The notes under the pieces: model-generated
What the model saw: only the letters and a program-made list of their open reading frames with translations
What the model was told of the DNA's origin: nothing
Database searches by the model: none
Translations under genes and position numbers: made by a program
In this document: positions 1-5,477 of the stretch, in pieces
How positions within the stretch are numbered: the stretch's first letter is position 1
How the letters are laid out: each line of letters starts with the position of its first letter
Source of the DNA: an uncultured Lachnospiraceae bacterium
GTDB lineage: Bacteria; Bacillota; Clostridia; Lachnospirales; Lachnospiraceae
Reading direction: 5' to 3'
Length of the DNA: 5,477 nucleotides
Assembly: GCA_900553305.1 (NCBI GenBank)
Contig: USDI01000161.1
Coordinates: forward strand, 1-5,477

Positions 1-1856
1 AAGCAGGCAGTAAAATGGATGCGTTGTTACCGGAACAGGAGGCCTCGGTAATGAAGACCATGCTGCTTGGAGAAAAAGGAATTTTAGACGAAGAAATCAA
101 AGGGCTTTATCAGAGAAATGGCATTGCACATATTCTCGCTATTTCGGGGCTTCACATTTCCATGATTGGAATGGGACTCTATCAGCTTTTACGAAAAGCA
201 GGATTAAAAATAAGATTAAGTGCCATACTGGCTTCCATTGTTATTATTTTATATGGAATGATGACCGGCTTTGCAGTTTCGGCAATCCGGGCAATTGTCA
301 TGTTTCTGCTGCAAATGCTGGCACAGATTCTCGGAAGAACCTATGACCGCATTACGGCGCTTGCTGTTGCTGCCGTTCTGGTGCTGGTGGAGCAGCCGCT
401 TTATCTTTTTCACAGCGGCTTTCAGTTTTCCTTCCTGTGTGTTCTGGGAATTTCCCTGATTCTGCCGGTTCTTGGCAATGTCAGAAAGGGGAAAAAGCTG
501 CTTGAAGGAATTGCCATGATGGCGGTGACGCTTCCGGTGTACCTGGGAGTCTTTTATCAGGTTCCGGTCTATTCGATGTTCTTAAATTTCATTGTACTTC
601 CCATGATGAGTATTTTAATGGGTGCAGGAATTGTGATGATTCTTGCCGCATTCCTGTGGACAGGGCTTGGTATCCCTGCGGCATGGCTGGTTACAGGAAT
701 CCTTATGGTATACGAAAAGCTGGCACTGTTTACAGAGCGCCTTCCTTATCATTACTGGACGCCGGGCTGTCCTGCAAGATGGCAGATGGTGATATATGTG
801 GCTGTGCTGATCATTGTTGCAGCTTCGGGACGGACGAAACGCAAGGCCGTGCTGTATCGGAAGGATTGTATTCACAGACGAGGTGACTGCGCGAAAGGAA
901 TATTGCAAGAGGATCTGCCATGTCATGGAGGAAAGTGGATTTCAACATATGGAATTCCGGTGGGAATCTGCTGGGGCTTCCTCTTGCTTGGGGTAGTGAT
1001 ACTTACCTGGCGTTTCCGACCGGAATTACAGGTTACTTTCCTGGATGTCGGACAGGGAGACTGTATTTTCCTGCAGACGGAGAATGGAGATTCTTATCTG
1101 ACAGATGGAGGAAGCTTCTCGGTTTCTAAAGTCGGAAAGTATAGGATGATTCCTTTTCTGAAATATCAGGGCGCATCACGGGTTAAAGCGGTATTTGTAA
1201 GCCATGCGGACAGCGATCATTGCAATGGAATTGCGGAGTTACTGGAGCAGGCAGAGCTTGAAGGAATCAGGGTGGAGAATCTGGTGATTCCGGATCTTGC
1301 AGACGAGTGCCGCAGTGAAGGATATGGAGAACTGCTCGAACTGGCACAGCAGAATGGAATTGCCGTTCAATACCTGCATGAAGGACAGCAGTTTCAGGAT
1401 GGTGAATTGCTGTTTCAGTGTTTACATCCGGCAAAGGGTTACCGGGCAGAAGACCTTAATGAAACTTCCATGGTACTGCTTGTGACTTATAAGGAATTTT
1501 CCATGCTTCTTACAGGTGATGTGCAGGGAGCAGGTGAGGAGCATCTGACACAGGAACTGCGAGATCAGAAGGAACCGGGAGTGACAGATCATGCGGAGAC
1601 AGAATTGACCATACTCAAGGTTGCGCATCATGGATCGAAGAATTCCACTTCAGAAGAATTTTTAGAAGCGGCCAATCCAAAGCTTGCCATTATTTCCTGT
1701 GGGAAAGGAAACCGTTACGGACATCCCCATGAAGAAACCCTGGAACGCCTTGAAAAGGCAGATGTTCCATGGTTTTGCACGAAGGATTATGGGGCGATCA
1801 CCGTGACGGTCGATGGAGAGAGTCGTGTGAAAGTGAGAGGGTATATTGCAGATTAA
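1..1856 (+). CDS. comEC: ComEC/Rec2 family DNA-uptake channel (5' partial)
   Basis: ComEC forms the inner-membrane channel that takes single-stranded DNA into the cell during natural transformation. The frame is open to the left edge (first full codon at base 3), so the ATG at 15 is probably internal; the missing part would hold the N-terminal DUF4131-like domain. Counting residues from that ATG, the competence domain begins at once, with the family-typical GIAHILAISGLHIS stretch near 36-49 and about nine or ten hydrophobic helices up to about 330. A C-terminal metallo-beta-lactamase-like domain follows: LDVGQGD (343-349), TDGG (363-366), HADSDH (397-402), LTGD ending at D502 and AHHGS (537-541), then a GHPH motif. 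All key motifs are present and no frameshift is seen, so the protein looks functional. Whether the organism is transformable cannot be judged here. No terminator is visible after the stop codon. Confidence 0.95.
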   Translation, partial: AGSKMDALLPEQEASVMKTMLLGEKGILDEEIKGLYQRNGIAHILAISGLHISMIGMGLYQLLRKAGLKIRLSAILASIVIILYGMMTGFAVSAIRAIVMFLLQMLAQILGRTYDRITALAVAAVLVLVEQPLYLFHSGFQFSFLCVLGISLILPVLGNVRKGKKLLEGIAMMAVTLPVYLGVFYQVPVYSMFLNFIVLPMMSILMGAGIVMILAAFLWTGLGIPAAWLVTGILMVYEKLALFTERLPYHYWTPGCPARWQMVIYVAVLIIVAASGRTKRKAVLYRKDCIHRRGDCAKGILQEDLPCHGGKWISTYGIPVGICWGFLLLGVVILTWRFRPELQVTFLDVGQGDCIFLQTENGDSYLTDGGSFSVSKVGKYRMIPFLKYQGASRVKAVFVSHADSDHCNGIAELLEQAELEGIRVENLVIPDLADECRSEGYGELLELAQQNGIAVQYLHEGQQFQDGELLFQCLHPAKGYRAEDLNETSMVLLVTYKEFSMLLTGDVQGAGEEHLTQELRDQKEPGVTDHAETELTILKVAHHGSKNSTSEEFLEAANPKLAIISCGKGNRYGHPHEETLERLEKADVPWFCTKDYGAITVTVDGESRVKVRGYIAD

Positions 1857-1885
1857 TAGAAAATCTTAATTACGGATAGATTCAA

Positions 1886-1914
1886 TTGACAAATTCAAGA
1901 AAAAGAAATAAAAT
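1886..1914 (+). promoter_or_regulatory. Predicted sigma-A promoter for hicB-holA
   Basis: TTGACA (1886-1891) is a perfect -35 box and TAAAAT (1909-1914) a five-of-six -10 box, separated by the ideal 17 bases. Surrounding DNA is very A/T rich. Transcription should start near 1920-1922, about 65 bases upstream of the HicB-like gene. It is the only convincing promoter in the window. It probably also serves holA, because no terminator lies between the two genes. Confidence 0.8.
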
Positions 1915-1935
1915 GTAACTATCATATAGTTACAT
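1913..1935. promoter_or_regulatory. Perfect inverted repeat, probable repressor operator
   Basis: ATGTAACTAT (1913-1922) is followed after three bases (CAT) by its exact reverse complement ATAGTTACAT (1926-1935). The repeat overlaps the last two bases of the -10 box and covers the expected transcription start, where a bound repressor would block RNA polymerase. The ribbon-helix-helix-like protein encoded just downstream is the simplest candidate binder (autoregulation, as known for hicAB loci). A MarR-, HxlR- or TetR-type regulator encoded elsewhere is equally possible. There is no T-tract after it, so a terminator is unlikely. Confidence 0.65.
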
Positions 1936-1987
1936 GGAAAGGTACTATAAGAGCAAATATGAAAAAGCAAAAATGGGAGAATTGTAA
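1934..1987 (+). CDS. Possible 17-codon leader ORF overlapping the hicB start
   Basis: An ATG at 1934, at the right edge of the inverted repeat, opens a 17-codon frame (MERYYKSKYEKAKMGEL). Its TAA shares one base with the ATG of the HicB-like gene (TAATG at 1985-1989), an arrangement typical of translational coupling. It has no Shine-Dalgarno sequence and would lie only about 12 bases from the predicted transcription start, which argues against efficient translation. It could be a leader peptide, the remnant tail of a lost upstream gene, or chance. I recognise no family. Confidence 0.2.
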   Translation: MERYYKSKYEKAKMGEL

Positions 1988-2328
1988 TGAAAGATAATGT
2001 TTTGGAGTATAAGGGTTACTACACATTAATACGTTATGATGCACATGCCAGGAAATTACGAGGTGTCATCAATGGAATTGATGATTATGTAGATTTTTCC
2101 AGCGATCAGGTGGAAAATATTGAACAGGAGTTTCATCAGGCGGTGGATGATTATCTGGAATTTTGCAAAGAGGTTGGAAAGGAACCGTGCAAGGTTTATA
2201 AGGGAGTATTCAATGTACGGATACAGCCTAAGCTTCATAGGGAACTTGTGCGAATTTCAGAAATGAATGGCGAGACGTTGAATGCAGTAGTTGAGAAGGC
2301 ATTGCAGAATTATGTGCAGTCATGTTAA
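1987..2328 (+). CDS. HicB-family antitoxin-like protein without adjacent HicA
   Basis: This 113-aa protein has the two-part layout of HicB antitoxins. Residues about 8-67 resemble the partly degenerate RNase-H-like HicB fold: a YYTLIRYD strand, a GVINGIDDYVDF segment and an EEFxxAVDDYL-like helix. Residues about 74-111 look like an Arc/MetJ-type ribbon-helix-helix DNA-binding domain, with strand FNVRI (75-79) and helices ending in LNAVVEKALQNYV. HicB proteins neutralise the HicA RNA-cleaving toxin and repress their own promoter. No 60-80-aa HicA-like gene lies on either side, so this is an orphan and may now act only as a regulator. The ATG follows GGGAG (1975-1979) at seven bases. holA begins 45 bases after the stop with no terminator, implying co-transcription. 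Family assignment comes from reading the protein; a HicB-related RHH protein of unknown role is the alternative. Confidence 0.8.
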   Translation: MKDNVLEYKGYYTLIRYDAHARKLRGVINGIDDYVDFSSDQVENIEQEFHQAVDDYLEFCKEVGKEPCKVYKGVFNVRIQPKLHRELVRISEMNGETLNAVVEKALQNYVQSC

Positions 2329-2373
2329 AAATAAAATAGAAGTATATGGGAAGACCAGCAGACAGGAGAATAC

Positions 2374-3354
2374 ATGCAGCGATTGATTCAGGACTTAAAG
2401 TCCGGAGATTTCAAAAAAATATATCTGCTTTACGGGCAGGAGACTTACTTACGCAAACAGTATAAGGACAAGCTGAAGGAAGCGATGATTGGCGATGATA
2501 CCATGAACTTCAGTTATTATGAAGGCAAGGACTTTACGGTGGGCGAGGTAATTGATCAGGCAGAGACGATGCCGTTTTTTGCGGACAGGAGACTGATTCT
2601 GATTGAAAACAGCGGACTGTTTAAGTCGGGTGGAGAGCAGATGGCAGAGTATCTGAAAAGTCCTGCGGAAAGCGTGAATTTCCTTTTCGTGGAGACCGAA
2701 GTGGATAAACGAAGCAAGTTGTTTAAAGCTGTGCAGGCGAATGGCTGCACAGTGGAGTTTGCCACGCAGGATGAAACAACGTTGAAACGTTGGATTCTCC
2801 AGATGATCAAGAAGGAGAACAAGAATATTTCGGAGCGTACCCTGAACCTGCTTCTGGAAAAGACCGGAACGGACATGGAGAACATTCACAAGGAATGCGA
2901 GAAGCTATTCTGCTACTGCCTTGATAAGGATGTGATTACGGAGCAGGATGTGGAAGCCATCTGTACCAAACGAATCACGAGCCACATTTTTGATATGGTC
3001 GAGGCGATTGCCAATAAGAATCAGAAAAAGGCACTGGAGCTTTACTATGAGCTGATTGCATTAAAGGAGCCCCCCATGCGGATTCTGTTCCTGATTGCGA
3101 GACAGTTTAATCTTCTTTTGCAGGTAAAGGAGCTGGTAAAGAAAGGCTACGGAAACAAAGCAATCGGTGAGAAAATCGGACTCCCGGGCTTCATTGCCGG
3201 GAAATATGTGACGCAGGCTTCCCATTTCAGTAAAAGCATGATCCGGCAGGCTCTGGAAGAATGTGTTTCTACGGAGGAAGCCATTAAAACAGGAAAAATC
3301 AGCGACAACATCGGGCTTGAAATGATTATTATCCGCTATAGTACGGCAGCCTGA
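2374..3354 (+). CDS. holA: DNA polymerase III subunit delta
   Basis: The delta subunit is the wrench of the clamp loader: it binds the beta sliding clamp and helps open it so it can be placed on primed DNA. The 326-aa length fits the family (about 330-345). The N-terminal AAA+-like domain shows YLLYGQETYL (17-26), where an ATP-binding loop would lie in active paralogues; delta itself does not hydrolyse ATP. MPFFADRRLILI (66-77) corresponds to the E. coli delta segment whose Leu73-Phe74 wedge touches the clamp. The C-terminal half is helical, with the collar-domain pattern EPPMRILFLIARQFNLLLQ and a late GLEMIIIRYS. The ATG follows AGGAG (2364-2368) at five bases. In many Firmicutes holA follows comEC and precedes rpsT. 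Here a HicB-like gene intervenes upstream, and a terminator then a hydrolase lie downstream, with no rpsT in the window. Confidence 0.96.
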   Translation: MQRLIQDLKSGDFKKIYLLYGQETYLRKQYKDKLKEAMIGDDTMNFSYYEGKDFTVGEVIDQAETMPFFADRRLILIENSGLFKSGGEQMAEYLKSPAESVNFLFVETEVDKRSKLFKAVQANGCTVEFATQDETTLKRWILQMIKKENKNISERTLNLLLEKTGTDMENIHKECEKLFCYCLDKDVITEQDVEAICTKRITSHIFDMVEAIANKNQKKALELYYELIALKEPPMRILFLIARQFNLLLQVKELVKKGYGNKAIGEKIGLPGFIAGKYVTQASHFSKSMIRQALEECVSTEEAIKTGKISDNIGLEMIIIRYSTAA

Positions 3355-3366
3355 AATGCAACTTAT

Positions 3367-3404
3367 CCACGCAGATTGCAACTTGGCGTCTGCGTGGTAT
3401 TTTT
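3367..3404 (+). terminator. Rho-independent terminator after holA
   Basis: CCACGCAGA (3367-3375) pairs perfectly with TCTGCGTGG (3389-3397), giving a 9-bp GC-rich stem with a 13-base loop. TATTTTT follows directly (3398-3404). It lies 12 bases after the holA stop codon, so it ends the hicB-holA transcript and separates it from the hydrolase unit. Between it and the hydrolase start I find no convincing -35/-10 pair. Confidence 0.88.
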
Positions 3405-3460
3405 ATGTCCGGAATATGGTATTGTTTCTTTCAGAAGACGAAAAGAACCTTATTTGACTA

Positions 3461-3466
3461 AAGGAG
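3461..3466 (+). promoter_or_regulatory. Ribosome binding site of the hydrolase gene
   Basis: AAGGAG stands seven bases before the ATG at 3474, an optimal spacing. It fixes that start, and the hydrophobic first helix begins immediately after the methionine. Confidence 0.85.
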
Positions 3467-3473
3467 AAGAGAA

Positions 3474-4847
3474 ATGATAACCATAATTTTATTGGCTGTT
3501 TTATTTGTGGGAGAGCTTGTTTTTACAGCATGGAATGTAAAGGCACAGGATCGGCACAACAGGGAAAAGATGATCTGGCGTCTGGGGCTGGCTGCCGCGT
3601 TGGAGATTTTACTGTTGTGTGGGGTATTGGAAGGCGTGGCACGTTACGGAATGCTGATCGTACTTCTGCTTTTGCAGGGAGTGCTGTTGTTTTTCAGGTG
3701 GCGTGCAGGAAGCAGGCGCAAGAAGAGGCGGCATAATGGACAATCAGATGAAACAGGTGAAACAGATGAAAAAGAATTACCGGAAAAATCGCTTACAATT
3801 CCACGCCAGCTCTTACGCGTATCGGGAACGATGCTGTTATTTTTGATTGCGTTGTTTCCCGCCATTCTGGCACCACAGTTTAAGCCGCTTCCTGTTACGG
3901 GAGAACATAAGGTGTCAGGTACGATTTATACCTGGGTGGATGAGAACCGTTTGGAGACCTATTCGGATACGGGGAAAAAACGGGCAGTGACGCTTGAAAT
4001 CTGGTATCCGGAGGAGGAAGGAACCTATCCGCTTATTGTGTTTTCCCATGGAGCAGGCGGTGTGCTTGAAAGCAATGCATCAACCTGTATGAATCTTGCC
4101 TCGAACGGCTATGTGGTGGCAGCCGTTGCACATCCCTATCAGGCCGCATTTGTAAAGGATATCAATGGAAAGATCACGACCGTGGATCCGGAATTTATGA
4201 GTAATGTGATGACCGATAACGGTTCGGACGATCCGGCGCATGAGGCTGAGGTTTATGAGCTGCAGAAGGAATGGCTGGCGGTGCGTACCGGAGACATTAA
4301 CCTTGTGCTGGATACCATTTTAAGCCGCACAGAAGAACAGGCCGAAGCCCCCTTTGACCGTATTGATCCGGAAAAGATCGGGCTGTTTGGGCATTCCCTT
4401 GGAGGGGCAGCGGTTGTTGCAGTCGGAAGACAGCGTGATGATATTTCGGCGGTGATTGATCTGGAAGGAACGATGCTTGGTGAGTATCAGGGATATGCAG
4501 ATGGAAAGCATACCTATTGTGAGGCATCTTATCCCCTGCCGCTTCTGGATGTAAACTCAAGGCAGGTTTATGAACTTGCAAAGTCTGGTACGAAGGAGCA
4601 GTATGTGAACTTTTATGTGGGAGATCATGCAGAGGATTTCAGGGAGATCGTGATTGAGGATGCCGGACATATGAATTTCTGTGATCTGGCAGTTGCATCC
4701 CCATTGGGTGCAAGGCTGCTTGGTACGGGGAAAACGGATGCCTGGAAATGTCTTGCGAATATTAATGAAATGGTATTAAATTATTATAATTACTACTTGA
4801 AGGATGCTTCGCGATTTGAAATGCCGGATGGTATGGAAATGGAATAA
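3474..4847 (+). CDS. Membrane-anchored PAF-acetylhydrolase-like alpha/beta hydrolase
   Basis: This 457-aa protein combines a membrane anchor with a serine esterase domain. Four hydrophobic helices are visible (about 2-20, 37-55, 58-74 and 114-133). A strongly basic stretch (75-87, RRKKRR core) then an acidic linker lies between helices 3 and 4. By the positive-inside rule the catalytic domain should sit outside the cytoplasm. The domain opens with the family-typical pattern GTIYTWVDENRLET...EIWYPEE (about 147-180). It continues with an oxyanion-type FSHGAGG (190-196) and the nucleophile elbow GHSLGG with Ser308. Asp329 (in IDLEG) and His399 (in AGHMNF) complete a plausible triad in the order and approximate spacing of platelet-activating-factor acetylhydrolase (plasma type, group VII PLA2). 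Substrate is unknown: a short-chain phospholipid, another acyl ester, or a cell-envelope ester are options. The signalling genes begin 31 bases downstream on the same strand, so co-transcription is likely. Confidence 0.85.
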   Translation: MITIILLAVLFVGELVFTAWNVKAQDRHNREKMIWRLGLAAALEILLLCGVLEGVARYGMLIVLLLLQGVLLFFRWRAGSRRKKRRHNGQSDETGETDEKELPEKSLTIPRQLLRVSGTMLLFLIALFPAILAPQFKPLPVTGEHKVSGTIYTWVDENRLETYSDTGKKRAVTLEIWYPEEEGTYPLIVFSHGAGGVLESNASTCMNLASNGYVVAAVAHPYQAAFVKDINGKITTVDPEFMSNVMTDNGSDDPAHEAEVYELQKEWLAVRTGDINLVLDTILSRTEEQAEAPFDRIDPEKIGLFGHSLGGAAVVAVGRQRDDISAVIDLEGTMLGEYQGYADGKHTYCEASYPLPLLDVNSRQVYELAKSGTKEQYVNFYVGDHAEDFREIVIEDAGHMNFCDLAVASPLGARLLGTGKTDAWKCLANINEMVLNYYNYYLKDASRFEMPDGMEME

Positions 4848-4878
4848 GAAGTTTCCGGAGAAGAAAAGAGTATGACTT

Positions 4879-5100
4879 ATGAGGGTTGAAATCAGGAAAA
4901 TTGTTTCGAAGGAAGCGGAAAAGGTCATTATTGAGTGTGTCAAAGTGACACCTCAGATTGATGATATCCGGGCATTTGCCGAAGGAAGCGGGAGACAGCT
5001 CACGGGAACAAGCTGTGAGTTGACAACGGACGAGGAGCTGGAGCGCCATGTAGAGCGTTTTCCACTGCGGGAGGTATATTATTTATTACAGCCAGAGTGA
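4879..5100 (+). CDS. Short LytTR-type regulator fragment lacking most of the DNA-binding domain
   Basis: This 73-aa product starts like many Clostridia LytTR-domain regulators: MRVEIRKI, a strand VIIECVKVTPQIDDIRAF, and near the end FPLREVYYL (61-69). In LytTR proteins that last motif normally marks the first part of the DNA-binding domain (xPLxDIxYFE). There the protein stops (LLQPE), so about the last 70-80 residues expected of the family are absent. The next gene starts four bases later. This looks like a gene truncated by a deletion joining it to its neighbour; a deliberately short product is less likely. None of the three frames just after the stop resumes a recognisable LytTR sequence. 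The ATG at 4879 has only a weak purine stretch (AGAAAAGAG, 4862-4870) in front of it. Family resemblance is from memory of the motif pattern, so moderate certainty; DNA binding is unlikely. Confidence 0.5.
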   Translation: MRVEIRKIVSKEAEKVIIECVKVTPQIDDIRAFAEGSGRQLTGTSCELTTDEELERHVERFPLREVYYLLQPE

Positions 5101-5104
5101 GGAA

Positions 5105-5425
5105 TTGACGGAACAGAAGGTATATACAGGATTATTGTTCTTTACATTGGGATTTGTTCTGGAAATCGGAACCATATATTTAGTAAATCGAATGGTTAAA
5201 AAGGTGGAGAGTGAAAGAAAGCTGAGCCGTCTGTATCAGCAGCGGGAACTGGAATTGAGATATTATGATGATATTAACAGACATATGGAAGAGATTCGTA
5301 TGCTCCGCCATGAATATGCAAATCAATTACAGGTTATTTATGATCTGCTTGACAATCATTGCGAAGAAAAGGCGGAGGAAATGATACAGATGATTTATGA
5401 AAATGTTGAAAGAAGAGGAATGTAG
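5105..5425 (+). CDS. Small membrane protein with Spo0B/AgrC-like phospho-acceptor helix
   Basis: This 106-aa protein has one N-terminal membrane helix (about 6-27), a charged, probably coiled-coil stretch (about 32-64) and then LRHEYANQLQVIYDLLDN (67-84). That motif matches the dimerisation/phosphotransfer helix of Spo0B and of GHKL sensor kinases such as AgrC or CitA/DcuS relatives, whose pattern is RHDxxNxLQxI; His69 would be the acceptor. A second helix (EEKAEEMIQMIYENV) completes a two-helix hairpin. The stop comes before any ATP-binding N, G1 or G2 box, so it cannot phosphorylate itself. The only start that keeps the membrane helix is TTG 5105, with a purine run (GTGAGGAA) lying too close for good spacing, so translation probably depends on coupling to the upstream stop four bases away. 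It could be a stand-alone phosphotransfer partner or the front remnant of a truncated kinase. Confidence 0.6.
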   Translation: MTEQKVYTGLLFFTLGFVLEIGTIYLVNRMVKKVESERKLSRLYQQRELELRYYDDINRHMEEIRMLRHEYANQLQVIYDLLDNHCEEKAEEMIQMIYENVERRGM

Positions 5426-5428
5426 TCG

Positions 5429-5477
5429 ATGAGTAATGAGCTGTTTTTGCAACTGTGTCAATGGGGGATGTATGCGT
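5429..5477 (+). CDS. Start of a downstream gene, possibly the partner sensor kinase (3' partial)
   Basis: An ATG at 5429, ten bases after the GAGG core at 5415-5418 and three bases after the preceding stop, opens a frame that runs off the window edge. Sixteen codons are visible (MSNELFLQLCQWGMYA), turning hydrophobic as at the beginning of a membrane helix. The tight spacing to the Spo0B-like gene implies one transcript and a linked role. A GHKL-type membrane sensor kinase would fit the context, but the visible part is too short to show it. Confidence 0.5.
   Translation, partial: MSNELFLQLCQWGMYA

Noticed and set aside
615..926. Open frame on the - strand within comEC
   Set aside because: Shadow of the comEC coding frame, with low-complexity Cys/His/Arg-rich translation and no recognisable motif.
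2449..2889. Long open frames on the - strand opposite holA
   Set aside because: Antisense shadows of holA: no ribosome binding site, no recognisable domain, and holA is clearly the real gene.
3363..3371. TTATCCACG, an 8-of-9 match to the DnaA box
   Set aside because: A single near-match, mostly within the left arm of the holA terminator stem; no cluster of boxes or AT-rich unwinding region nearby.
3357..3384. Direct repeat TGCAACTT at 3357-3364 and 3377-3384
   Set aside because: Eight bases, two copies, straddling the terminator arm; no further copies or structure that would suggest a binding site.
3420..3460. Possible promoter for the hydrolase (TTGTTT 3423-3428, TTATTT 3450-3455; or TTGACT 3455-3460)
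   Set aside because: Spacing is 21 bases for the first pair, and the second has no -10 box before the gene starts; not convincing.
4872..4889. Five-codon frame MTYEG overlapping the LytTR-like start
   Set aside because: Too short and with GGAG spaced 11 bases away; the 4879 start gives the family-typical beginning MRVEIRKI.
4937..4951. Inverted repeat GTGTCA-AAG-TGACAC
   Set aside because: Lies within the coding part of the LytTR-like gene, far from any promoter; a six-base arm is within chance.

Overview
The window reads as chromosomal DNA from a Gram-positive, low-to-mid GC Clostridia, most likely a gut Lachnospiraceae member. This rests on gene style and family resemblance: strong purine-rich ribosome binding sites, a comEC/holA neighbourhood, and LytTR and Spo0B-like signalling genes. 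No rRNA or other taxonomic marker is present, so the placement is an inference. Every gene I can support lies on the + strand.

Left part (1-3404): the window opens inside comEC, the DNA-uptake channel, whose start lies upstream. After its stop there is a 130-base gap with a near-consensus vegetative promoter (TTGACA, 17 bases, TAAAAT). A perfect 10-bp inverted repeat overlaps the -10 box and the expected transcription start and looks like an operator. The promoter drives a 113-aa HicB-type antitoxin-like protein with no HicA toxin beside it, then holA (DNA polymerase III delta subunit). A clear rho-independent terminator closes this unit 12 bases after holA. The comEC-holA neighbourhood is widely conserved in Firmicutes; the HicB gene and its regulated promoter sit between the two.

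Right part (3405-5477): a membrane-anchored alpha/beta hydrolase of the platelet-activating-factor acetylhydrolase type has four predicted N-terminal membrane helices and an intact Ser-Asp-His set. Three closely packed signalling-type genes follow. The first is a 73-aa protein resembling only the front of a LytTR-type regulator. The second is a 106-aa membrane protein with a Spo0B/AgrC-like phospho-acceptor helix and no ATPase domain. The third is a gene cut by the window edge, possibly the partner sensor kinase. Together they suggest a split or rearranged two-component/phosphorelay locus, which is the most interesting part of the window. I see no CRISPR array, insertion sequence, tRNA or rRNA.
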